Positions 46,435 through 53,889 of a stretch of 64,000 nt of DNA are shown here, piece after piece. Each line of letters starts with the position of its first letter. Positions within the stretch are counted from its first letter, which is position 1. Below the pieces are notes generated by a model. It was not told the DNA's origin and did not search any database. It saw only the letters and a list, made by a program, of their open reading frames with translations. The stretch is taken from positions 1,569,076-1,633,075 of the forward strand of contig NZ_CBDAQN010000001.1 in NCBI RefSeq assembly GCF_965199065.1, in the 5' to 3' direction. The position numbers were made by a program, and so were the translations under genes. This DNA is from Acidisoma sp965199065. Lineage in GTDB: Bacteria > Pseudomonadota > Alphaproteobacteria > Acetobacterales > Acetobacteraceae.

Positions 46435-47000
46435 TTCGCGACCGCCATGCCGCCGGTCGGCGCTTCCCGGCGGACCGCGCGCAGCTTGAGCACGAACTGG
46501 GCGGCGTTGACGACGTAGGCGGCGAAGGCAGTCAGCGCCAGCAGCATCATCTGCTGCGAGGTGAGCGCCCCGGTTGCCAGCGCCAGCAGGTAGGCGGTGT
46601 GCAGCGCGATCACCAGGAAGCTGAACATATCCTCCCAGAAGAAGGCCGGAGCGAGCAGGTAGCGGCCGAACACCGCCTTCTCCCACATCGAACCGGTAAT
46701 CATGATGGCGTAGAGAAAGCCGGTCTTGACCACGACGGAGATGGTTGCCGCCTCGTAGCCATGCCCGGTCGCCAGATAGTGGAGAACGAACCCGATGCTG
46801 ACGATGAAGGCGAGAAACTGGAGCGGTGCGAGAAGCCCCTGCACCATGGTCCAGGGGCTGCTGTCACGGCGGCGGCGCTGATCCGGCGTGTAAACCAGGC
46901 TTGTCACCCGGGGCATGACGGTGCCAGAGCACCGCCCCGTGGTCGCAGGCCAAGGAGAATTGTCGAAAGTGTTGATGAGATCGCTGAAACTTGTGATCAT
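46431..47000 (-). CDS. bchF: 2-vinyl bacteriochlorophyllide hydratase
   Basis: This 189-residue membrane protein hydrates the C3 vinyl group on the way to bacteriochlorophyll a. The family core is SLVYTPDQRRRRDSSPWTMVQGLLAPLQFLAF with FLVIALHTAYL later. The ATG at 47000 follows GGGAGTAGCT; the first ~45 residues are poorly conserved. It is the promoter-proximal gene of the 23.5-kb superoperon and diverges from aerR. Confidence 0.93.
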   Translation of the reverse strand: MITSFSDLINTFDNSPWPATTGRCSGTVMPRVTSLVYTPDQRRRRDSSPWTMVQGLLAPLQFLAFIVSIGFVLHYLATGHGYEAATISVVVKTGFLYAIMITGSMWEKAVFGRYLLAPAFFWEDMFSFLVIALHTAYLLALATGALTSQQMMLLALTAFAAYVVNAAQFVLKLRAVRREAPTGGMAVAK

Positions 47001-47109
47001 AGCTACTCCCGACTTCTTCCCGCGCTTCGCGTGGGCTCGGAACACTCGGCATCCAGGAGGGGTTCATGCGTCTCAGACCCAAGCCTGCCGCGTCGTCTTC
47101 GGGGTGAAC

Positions 47110-47167
47110 GCTATGACTCCGGCGCACCGACTGTCAAGCATTCTAGACGTAAATTCCGATTGACAGT
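47110..47167. promoter_or_regulatory. Divergent bchF/aerR control region with 38-bp PpsR-like dyad
   Basis: ACTGTCAA (47130-47137) and TTGACAGT (47160-47167) form a perfect inverted repeat centred on ACGT (47147-47150). Read as PpsR/CrtJ boxes (TGT-N12-ACA), it is TGT-N12-ACG and CGT-N12-ACA sharing the central ACGT, i.e. two boxes each one base off consensus. The left arm read on the minus strand is a TTGACA -35 for bchF with a weak CATAGC at -10 (47115-47110). The right arm is a TTGACA facing aerR. PpsR and AerR are encoded next door. Confidence 0.65.
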
Positions 47168-47202
47168 GGGAGTGCCCATCGGCACTGATAATAACGTCTA
47201 GA
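47142..47202. repeat. Inverted TCTAGACGT pair upstream of aerR
   Basis: TCTAGACGT at 47142-47150 recurs as its exact complement ACGTCTAGA at 47194-47202, 43 bp apart centre gap, the second copy ending 11 bp before the aerR start. The first copy lies in the middle of the 38-bp dyad. Such spacing would suit a looped or cooperative repressor, but that is a guess. Confidence 0.55.
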
Positions 47203-47213
47203 GGGGGCTAGGG

Positions 47214-48173
47214 ATGTCCGGTCTGAGTCATCAGGAAGCATCGAGCTCGACCATGAACGAGCAGTCGAGCTACCCGTTGAGCGAGGCGCCTGTGTGCCGG
47301 ACCGTCGTCAGCATTCTGCATGACGAACGGTCTCCGCAGCGGCGACAGGCGGCGATCGAACGTGTGGTCGAGGCTGATATCATTCCGCGGCTGCTTGCCG
47401 CCTACAACGCTCGCGCCGCCGCCGCCGGAAAGGCGTCCGCAAAGCGGCTCGCAGCCGCCCCGCTCGTCCGTCAGGGACATGGCGAGGCCGACGCCGTCGC
47501 ACTGGCCCTAGGCGTAATCGGCGCGAAACCCGAGGAGGCCGTGGCAGCTGTCATCAAGCGGCTCATCGCCGGGGGCGAGGCTCCCGAGGCAAGATGCCTG
47601 GAACTCGTCGCCGACGCCGCGCGCCATCTCGGTGTCCTATGGGTCGAGGACCGTGCCGGTTTTGAGGAAGTCACCATCGGCATGTTCCATTTGCAGCGGA
47701 TGGCGCACGAGATCGCGCCGATGACCCGGCGCGTCACGTTGCCACCCGGCGCATCCCGGAAGACCCTGCTCTTGTTGACACTGGAAGGTGAACAACATAA
47801 TCTCGCCAAGACGTTACTTGCCAATTGTTTTGATAGCGCAGGGTGGCAGGTATCTACCGTCCAGGTCTCCAGAACAGACGATGTCGCCGATTTGGTGGCG
47901 ACCGTCGATTACGATGTCGTCGGGTTCTCGATGGCGACGGACGTGCAGGTCAGCCGGGCCGACCACTGCATCAAGGCAGTGCGTCGAGCCTCCCACAACA
48001 AAAACGTCATCATAATGGTCGGCGGGGCGATGATCCTGGCGACCCCTTCGCTCGTCGAGACCCTGGGGGCGGACGGCACGGCCGCGAGCGCCGCCGAGGC
48101 GACCGTGCGTGCAGAGGAGCTGCTGAACCAGCTCCAGCGGCCAACGGCGTCTCAGTCCAGTGCCATACGATAA
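47214..48173 (+). CDS. aerR: B12-binding antirepressor AerR/PpaA homologue
   Basis: This 319-residue protein has a variable N-terminus (to about 90), a B12-binding helical region with VLWVEDRAGFEEVTIGMFHLQR, and a cobalamin-binding Rossmann-like domain. The ligand His195 sits in LEGEQHNLAKTLL, matching the EGEQH motif of AerR. In Rhodobacter, AerR binds cobalamin in the light and modulates CrtJ/PpsR. Location directly before ppsR supports the call. The start at 47214 has GAGGGGG upstream. Confidence 0.9.
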   Translation: MSGLSHQEASSSTMNEQSSYPLSEAPVCRTVVSILHDERSPQRRQAAIERVVEADIIPRLLAAYNARAAAAGKASAKRLAAAPLVRQGHGEADAVALALGVIGAKPEEAVAAVIKRLIAGGEAPEARCLELVADAARHLGVLWVEDRAGFEEVTIGMFHLQRMAHEIAPMTRRVTLPPGASRKTLLLLTLEGEQHNLAKTLLANCFDSAGWQVSTVQVSRTDDVADLVATVDYDVVGFSMATDVQVSRADHCIKAVRRASHNKNVIIMVGGAMILATPSLVETLGADGTAASAAEATVRAEELLNQLQRPTASQSSAIR

Positions 48174-48222
48174 CCATCCTGATCAAACCGCGCCCGGACC
48201 GGGCCAACGCAAGAATGCCGCG

Positions 48223-49713
48223 ATGAGGGCTAGCAAGTGGTTTTCCCGCGATAACGGCTCCATCGGCCCGCTCACTGCCGAGGACGCCTCGCGCGTCGTC
48301 GCCGCCGCGGCGGACGTGGCCCTGCTCGTCAGCTCCGACGGCATCGTCCAGGACTGCGCCTTCCGAACGCCCGAGCTGGAAAATGCAGTCGGGGATGCCG
48401 GTTCCTGGGCAGGACGGCTCTGGGCCGATACCGTCACCGTCGAAAGCCGGCACAAGGCAGAAGCTCTTCTGGACGGCGCTCTGAAGGACGCTGAACCCCA
48501 TCTGCGCCACCTCAACCACCCGGCGGCGCTCGACGGGCCGGATGTCGCGATCGAGTACTCCGCGGTCAGAGCCAACAGCGATGGCTCGGTCATCGCCTTT
48601 GGGCGTGACCTGCGCCGCCTTGCCACTCTGCAGCAGCGCCTCGTCGACGCGCAGCAGGCGTTGGAACGCGACTACACGAGCCTGCGGCAGGCTCAGGCCC
48701 GCTATCGGGGCCTGTTCCAGACCGCGCCCGAACCGCTCATGGTTGCGGACGCGCAGACCCTCCGCGTCACCGAGGCCAATCCAGCCGCGCTCAAGCTGAT
48801 CGAGCAGGGGCGCCGCACGCTGGGCACGCCGGTCGTCGACCTTCTGCACGCCGACGATCGTGCCGGCGCCCAGCGCCTGCTGGCGGGCATGCGTCAGGCC
48901 GGCAGCCCGCAGTCTATGAGGGTGCGCCTCAACCCGGACTCGACGGGCGACAAGGCAGCCGGCGCCAAGTTCGGCCCTGACGTGAGCGTGACGCTCGGCG
49001 CTACCGTGCTCATGGAGGAGAAGTCGGCGGTGCTGGTGCTCCGCTTCTCCACCGTGGCGCCAGAAACGACGGCGAAGAGCGCCTCGGACGTGAACCAACG
49101 GCTGCTGACGGCGCTGGACCAGGCGACGGACGGCTTCGTCCTCACCAGTCAGGATGGCGAGGTCATGAACGCCAATGCAGCGTTCATCTCCATGGCGCAG
49201 CTCGGGTCGCCGGCCCGGGCGGAGGGGCGCTCGATTGAAAACTGGATCGGCCAGTCGGGCGTCGATACCGAAGTGCTGCTGGCCAATCTCAAGCAGCGCG
49301 GCGTCGTCCGGCTCTTCGCCACCAGCATCCGCGGCGAGATGGGCGGCACGAACGATGTCGAAATCTCGGCCAACGCCGTCATGCTGGACGGGCAGCAGTG
49401 CTTCGGCTTCGTCATCCGCGATATCGGACGCCGCCTGACGACGGCGCGAGCCCAGCCCCCGCGGGCGATGCCGCGCTCGATCGAACAGCTGACGGAACTC
49501 ATCGGCCGCGTTTCCATGAAAGAACTGGTGCGGGACGCGATCGACGTGATCGAGCGTCTGTGCATCGAGTCGGCGCTGGAACTCACCAGCAACAACCGGG
49601 CCTCCGCCGCCGAGATGCTCGGCCTCAGCCGGCAGAGCCTCTACGTGAAGCTGCGACGCTACGGCTTGAGCGATCCCGGCGATGCTGAGCCTGACGGAGA
49701 GCCCGGATCGTGA
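48223..49713 (+). CDS. ppsR: Photosynthesis gene repressor PpsR/CrtJ
   Basis: This repressor of about 496 residues has an N-terminal PAS-like domain, a Q-linker coiled segment (about 125-155), two PAS domains (about 160-280 and 295-410) and a C-terminal Fis-type helix-turn-helix (NRASAAEMLGLSRQSLYVKLRRYGL, about 458-482). Cys447, just before the HTH, corresponds to the redox-reactive position in CrtJ; other cysteines are near 45 and 405. I prefer the ATG at 48223; a GTG at 48160 overlapping aerR is possible. It likely represses bch, crt and puf genes under oxygen. Confidence 0.93.
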   Translation: MRASKWFSRDNGSIGPLTAEDASRVVAAAADVALLVSSDGIVQDCAFRTPELENAVGDAGSWAGRLWADTVTVESRHKAEALLDGALKDAEPHLRHLNHPAALDGPDVAIEYSAVRANSDGSVIAFGRDLRRLATLQQRLVDAQQALERDYTSLRQAQARYRGLFQTAPEPLMVADAQTLRVTEANPAALKLIEQGRRTLGTPVVDLLHADDRAGAQRLLAGMRQAGSPQSMRVRLNPDSTGDKAAGAKFGPDVSVTLGATVLMEEKSAVLVLRFSTVAPETTAKSASDVNQRLLTALDQATDGFVLTSQDGEVMNANAAFISMAQLGSPARAEGRSIENWIGQSGVDTEVLLANLKQRGVVRLFATSIRGEMGGTNDVEISANAVMLDGQQCFGFVIRDIGRRLTTARAQPPRAMPRSIEQLTELIGRVSMKELVRDAIDVIERLCIESALELTSNNRASAAEMLGLSRQSLYVKLRRYGLSDPGDAEPDGEPGS

Positions 49714-50639
49714 GCGACCGCATCGTGGGAGAGGGTGGCGGCACGGTCGGGCTGGTGCCCAAGGCCGGCGTCCGCACCTGGCCCAGCCCGCGAGCGCTGC
49801 TGGAGTTGTTGAAGCCGATCACCTGGTTCGCGCCAATCTGGGCTTTCGGCTGCGGCGTCGCCTGCGCCGGCGGCCCCGGCGCGCGCGGCTGGGGCGTCGT
49901 CGCCATTGGCCTCGTCCTGTCCGGGCCGCTCGCCTGCGGCACCAGCCAGGCCGTGAATGACTGGTACGACCGTCATGTCGACGCCATCAACGAGCCGAAC
50001 CGCCCCATTCCCTCCGGGCGCGTGCCGGGCCAGTGGGGCTTCGGGATCGCCGTCGGCTGGACGATCCTGACTGCGGCGGTAGCGTTTCTCCTTGGCGCGC
50101 CCGTCGTCCTCGCGACCGCGACCGGCCTTATCCTCGCGTGGATCTACAGCGCCCCGCCGATCCGTCTCAAGCGCAACGGATGGTGGAGTAACCTCGCCGT
50201 CGGCATCTCCTATGAGGGGCTGCCGTGGTTCGCGGGCGCTGCGGTGTGCCTGCGGGCGATGCCGTCGGCGTCCGTCATCGTGGTGGCGCTGATCTACAGC
50301 CTCGGCGCCCACGGCATCATGACGCTCAATGACTTCAAGTCGATCGAGGGCGACCGGCAGATGGGGCTCGGCTCCCTGCCCGCGAGGCTCGGCCCGGACC
50401 GCGCCTGCCGCCTCGCCTGCATCACCATGGGCGGGGCCCAGGCCGCCATCGTGGTGCTGCTCCTGGTCTGGCGGATGCCCATCCATGCCTGCATCGTGGT
50501 GGCTCTGCTGGCAGCGCAGCTCGCCCTCATGGTCCGGCTGCTGGAAGACCCTCGCGGCCGCGCCCCCTGGTACAATGCGACCGGCACCACGCTCTATGTG
50601 CTCGGCATGCTCGTAACCGCCTTCGCCTTGGCGCCGTGA
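49710..50639 (+). CDS. bchG: Bacteriochlorophyll synthase (geranylgeranyltransferase)
   Basis: This 309-residue UbiA-type prenyltransferase has eight or nine helices and attaches geranylgeranyl to bacteriochlorophyllide a. The Asp-rich motifs are NDWYDRHVDAINEPNRPIPSG and DFKSIEGDRQMGLGSLP; LKPITWFAPIWAFGCG starts the first helix. It begins with GTG overlapping the ppsR stop (GTGA). The bch2/pucC-like transporter gene often found between bchG and bchP is absent. Confidence 0.95.
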   Translation: MSDRIVGEGGGTVGLVPKAGVRTWPSPRALLELLKPITWFAPIWAFGCGVACAGGPGARGWGVVAIGLVLSGPLACGTSQAVNDWYDRHVDAINEPNRPIPSGRVPGQWGFGIAVGWTILTAAVAFLLGAPVVLATATGLILAWIYSAPPIRLKRNGWWSNLAVGISYEGLPWFAGAAVCLRAMPSASVIVVALIYSLGAHGIMTLNDFKSIEGDRQMGLGSLPARLGPDRACRLACITMGGAQAAIVVLLLVWRMPIHACIVVALLAAQLALMVRLLEDPRGRAPWYNATGTTLYVLGMLVTAFALAP

Positions 50640-50673
50640 TGACCACGGCCCTCACCCTCTCCGGAGCAGTGTC

Positions 50674-51864
50674 ATGAACGGCGAAACGATCTACGACACG
50701 GTTGTCGTCGGCGGAGGCCCGGCCGGGGCTACCGCCGCATCGAGCCTCGCCAAAAGCGGACGCTCCGTGCTGCTGCTCGACCGCGGGGGCCGCGTCAAAC
50801 CCTGCGGCGGGGCCATCCCGCCCCGCCTCATCCAGGACTTCGCGATCCCCGACGAGTTGCTGGCGGCGCGCGTGACCTCGGCCCGGATGTTCGCCCCCTC
50901 CGACCGAATTGCCGACATGCCGATCGAGAACGGGTTCGTCGGCATGGTCGACCGGCAGGAGTTCGACGACTGGTTGCGCCGCCGCGCCGGCGCCGATGGC
51001 GCCGTGCTGCGCACCGGCCTGTTCGAGGGACTGAGCCGCGATGCCGATGGCATTGTCACCCTCGAGTGCCGGGAGAAGGGCAGCGACGGCGCCCCGTTCA
51101 CGCTCCGCGCCCGCTCGGTGATCGGCGCCGACGGCGCGCGCTCGGGCGTCGCCCGCGCCGCCGGCGTGAAGGGCGCCGACCGCATGCGCTACGTCTTCGC
51201 CTACCACGAGATCGTCCGCTCGCCCACGCACGGATCATTCGATCCCGCGCGCTGCGAGGTGCATTACAAAGCCAAGGTATCGCCGGACTTCTACGGCTGG
51301 GTGTTCCCGCATGGCCCGACAACGAGCGTCGGCCTCGGCAGTGCCAACAAAGGCTTCGCGCTCCGTCGTGCGACGACCGAGCTGCGCGAGGCGACCGGGC
51401 TTGCCGGTGCCGAAACAATCCGCCGCGAAGGCGCGCCGATCCCGCTCAAGCCACTGCGGCGCTGGGATGACGGGGAGAGCGTGCTGCTCGCCGGAGACGC
51501 GGCGGGGGTCGTGGCCCCGGCCTCGGGCGAGGGCATCTATTACGCTATGCTCGGCGGGCAGCTCGCCGGCGAGGCCGTGGAGCGCTTTCTCGCCACCGGT
51601 CAAACGAGCGCGCTTCGCGATGCGCGACGCCGGTTCATGAAAAGCCACGGGCAGGTGTTTGCCGTGCTCGGCATCATGCAGCGCTACTGGTACATCAGCG
51701 ACGGGCGGCGTGAGCGGTTCGTCACCATCTGCCGCGACCAGGATGTGCAGCGGCTGACCTGGGCCGCCTACATGACCAAGGAGCTGGTGCGAGCCAAGCC
51801 GCTCGTCCACCTGCGGATCTTCTGCAAGAGCATGGGCCATCTGACCGGGATCCTGTCCGCGTGA
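50674..51864 (+). CDS. bchP: Geranylgeranyl reductase
   Basis: This 396-residue FAD-dependent reductase saturates the geranylgeranyl tail of bacteriochlorophyll to phytyl. The dinucleotide motif is VVVGGGPAGATAASSLA, with KPCGGAIPPRLI and VLLAGDAAGVVAPASGEGIYYA as family blocks. The start ATG at 50674 follows CCGGAG. It is 34 bp from bchG and overlaps tspO. Confidence 0.95.
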   Translation: MNGETIYDTVVVGGGPAGATAASSLAKSGRSVLLLDRGGRVKPCGGAIPPRLIQDFAIPDELLAARVTSARMFAPSDRIADMPIENGFVGMVDRQEFDDWLRRRAGADGAVLRTGLFEGLSRDADGIVTLECREKGSDGAPFTLRARSVIGADGARSGVARAAGVKGADRMRYVFAYHEIVRSPTHGSFDPARCEVHYKAKVSPDFYGWVFPHGPTTSVGLGSANKGFALRRATTELREATGLAGAETIRREGAPIPLKPLRRWDDGESVLLAGDAAGVVAPASGEGIYYAMLGGQLAGEAVERFLATGQTSALRDARRRFMKSHGQVFAVLGIMQRYWYISDGRRERFVTICRDQDVQRLTWAAYMTKELVRAKPLVHLRIFCKSMGHLTGILSA

Positions 51865-52367
51865 TCGTCACGATCATCATTGCGGCGGTGGCGACCATCT
51901 GCGTGCTCGGCGCCGGTGGCGCTCTGACCGAAATCGGCCCCTGGTATCACAGCCTGCGCAGCCCGCCGTGGCGGCCGCCGAACTGGGCGTTCGGTCCGGT
52001 CTGGAGCACCATCGGAGTTCTGACCTGCATTGCCGCCGTACTCATCTGGCGAGCCTCTCCAACACCTTGGGACAAAACCGTCACGCTCGGGCTCTTTGCC
52101 ATCAATGCCGTTTTCAACATTCTCTGGAGCCTCTTTTTCTTCAAGCTGAAGCGCCCGGACTGGGCACTGATCGAGGTCGTGTTCCTCTGGCTCTCGGTCC
52201 TGGCGCTGATCCTGGACTTCTATCCGCGCTCGCCGTTGGCGGCCGCACTTCTCGTGCCTTACCTCATCTGGGTTAGCATTGCCTCCGTTCTGAACCGCGC
52301 CATGGTCCGCCTCAATGGGCCGTTCATGGGACGAGCGGATCGCGGGCTCGTCAAAGGACAAAGCTGA
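51861..52367 (+). CDS. tspO: TspO/MBR-family tryptophan-rich sensory protein
   Basis: This 168-residue membrane protein has five helices and the Trp/Pro-rich PPWRPPNWAFGPVWSTIG loop of TspO. In Rhodobacter, TspO binds porphyrins and dampens photopigment expression in air. It starts with GTG overlapping the bchP stop, and its stop overlaps hemC. The C-terminal ~20 residues extend a little beyond the usual length. Confidence 0.92.
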   Translation: MIVTIIIAAVATICVLGAGGALTEIGPWYHSLRSPPWRPPNWAFGPVWSTIGVLTCIAAVLIWRASPTPWDKTVTLGLFAINAVFNILWSLFFFKLKRPDWALIEVVFLWLSVLALILDFYPRSPLAAALLVPYLIWVSIASVLNRAMVRLNGPFMGRADRGLVKGQS

Positions 52368-53410
52368 TGGACGCCGCGGCGCTGCAGACGGACCTCCTTG
52401 CCGCATCGACGTGGACGCGCACGGCGCCCGCTGTAGCACCGGCGTCAGTTCCCCGGCACCATCCGCAGCTGCCGCTGCGGGTCGGTACCCGTGCATCTCC
52501 GCTCGCCCTGCAGCAGACTCGCAGCTTCCTGACGCTCCTCGCCCGCGTCTGCCCGGTGCTGCACCAGATGGACGTGTTCCAGGAGCACATCATCCGCACC
52601 ACGGGCGATGCCGTGCAGGATCGGCGCCTCGCCGAGATCGGTGGAAAGGGCCTCTTTGCCAAGGAGATCCACGAGGCGCTGATGGATGGACGTATCGATC
52701 TGGCGGTCCACAGCCTCAAGGATCTGGAAACGACGCTGCCGCCCGGCATCGTGCTCGCCTGCACCCTGCCGCGCGAGGATGTGCGGGACGCGCTCATCCT
52801 CAGCGACAGCTGCGATGCCCTGGATGACGACGATCCTTACGCCTGCCTGCCGCAGGGCGCTGTCATCGGCACCTGCTCCGTCCGTCGCCAGGCGCAGCTG
52901 CTGCATGCGCGGCCCGACCTCAGGATCACCATGATGCGCGGCAACGTGCATTCGCGCCTCGACAAGATCCGTCACGGCGATTGCGCCGCAAGCCTGCTGG
53001 CCATGGCCGGCCTGCGGCGGCTCGGCCTGGAAGCGGAAGCCTCGGTCGCACTTGCGCCCACGACCATGCTGCCCGCCGCCTGTCAGGGCATCGTCGGCAT
53101 CACCGCGCGGGAGGACGCAACCGAACTGCGCGAACTGCTCAAGATCGTCGAGGACCGCGCAGCGCGCGTGGCGGCGACGGCGGAACGCTCGTTGCTCGGC
53201 ACCCTGGACGGCTCCTGCTCCACGCCGATCGGCGCTTTTGGGCAGCTTCTGACCGGCAATCGCCTGCGGCTGAGCGGGTTGCTCGCCTCCGTGGATGGCA
53301 CCTTCCTGCGCCGGGCCGAGATCGAGGGCAGTGCCGTCGATGCAGCCCGCATGGGCGCGGAGCTGGGTTCCCGCCTGAAGGCAGAAGCACCCGCATCGGT
53401 CTTTGCGTGA
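52367..53410 (+). CDS. hemC: Hydroxymethylbilane synthase (porphobilinogen deaminase)
   Basis: This 347-residue enzyme assembles four porphobilinogens. Family motifs are RVGTRASPLALQQT, GGKGLFAKEIHEALMDGRIDLAVHSLKDLET and the dipyrromethane-cofactor Cys284 in LDGSCSTPIGAF. The catalytic core begins near residue 36; the preceding ~35 residues (Thr, Ala and Pro rich) are an unusual extension. TGATG coupling to tspO fixes the start at 52367, with AAAGGA upstream. It joins tetrapyrrole supply to the bchGP branch. Confidence 0.94.
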   Translation: MDAAALQTDLLAASTWTRTAPAVAPASVPRHHPQLPLRVGTRASPLALQQTRSFLTLLARVCPVLHQMDVFQEHIIRTTGDAVQDRRLAEIGGKGLFAKEIHEALMDGRIDLAVHSLKDLETTLPPGIVLACTLPREDVRDALILSDSCDALDDDDPYACLPQGAVIGTCSVRRQAQLLHARPDLRITMMRGNVHSRLDKIRHGDCAASLLAMAGLRRLGLEAEASVALAPTTMLPAACQGIVGITAREDATELRELLKIVEDRAARVAATAERSLLGTLDGSCSTPIGAFGQLLTGNRLRLSGLLASVDGTFLRRAEIEGSAVDAARMGAELGSRLKAEAPASVFA

Positions 53411-53435
53411 TGGCTCGTTCAGGGCCGCCGGAAAC

Positions 53436-53753
53436 TCAGTCGAGATCGTGGCGGAGATCACTCAGAACCGCGCTGAGACGCGCAACGAGTGAGGCACGTT
53501 GCGTTGCATCCGTCTCCGCCCCGTCACGAGGTTTCTGCAGGGCGAAGACGAGGTTGAGAACCTCTCCAGTAGCAGGAAGCGCGTCTTTCCGGTCACCTGT
53601 CGCCATGACGAAGAGCAGCAGCAACGCCGTGACGGTCGTGCTCTCCAAGGCATGCGTTCGCTTCAGATTTTTGCCAAGCAAAGGCCACCATCGATCGTTG
53701 TCGTGATCATGCGGTGACGTCTCAAACAGATCGCCGTATGGACCATTCGTCAT
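53436..53753 (-). CDS. Hypothetical protein, 105 residues
   Basis: This short gene converges on hemC and diverges from crtI. The protein has no signal peptide or clear family; it includes a hydrophobic STTVTALLLLFVMATG segment and a basic/acidic C-terminal half (TQRASLVARLSAVLSDLRHDLD) likely to be helical. GGTAGG precedes the ATG closely. It is supported by position and an open frame only, and might be spurious. Confidence 0.45.
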   Translation of the reverse strand: MTNGPYGDLFETSPHDHDNDRWWPLLGKNLKRTHALESTTVTALLLLFVMATGDRKDALPATGEVLNLVFALQKPRDGAETDATQRASLVARLSAVLSDLRHDLD

Positions 53754-53867
53754 CCTACCGCCCGCCGTGTTCGCTATCCCGCGTCCCGTTCCAGACTACT
53801 GGAGATGGGGGACCTGCAGGACGTACGCCATCAGGTCTTGTGGTATTTTAATCATCTTTCGAGCCCG

Positions 53868-53881
53868 TGACACGAATGTCA
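53868..53881. promoter_or_regulatory. Dyad TGACA-CGAA-TGTCA upstream of crtI
   Basis: A perfect 5-bp inverted repeat with 4-bp spacer lies 9-22 bp before the crtI start, in the 136-bp divergent gap with the hypothetical gene at 53436. Its TGTCA half resembles the arms of the bchF/aerR dyad (ACTGTCAA). No full TGT-N12-ACA box is seen. It may be an operator over the crtI leader. Confidence 0.4.
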
Positions 53882-53889
53882 AATAACTA

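Noticed and set aside
48160..48222. GTG start for ppsR overlapping the end of aerR
   Set aside because: The extra 21 residues (PYDNHPDQTAPGPGQRKNA) do not resemble PpsR N-termini; the ATG at 48223 fits better, though coupling to aerR makes the GTG possible.
53754..53889. PpsR box (TGT-N12-ACA) at crtI
   Set aside because: Each TGT in the region was checked at the N12 distance and none is followed by ACA.
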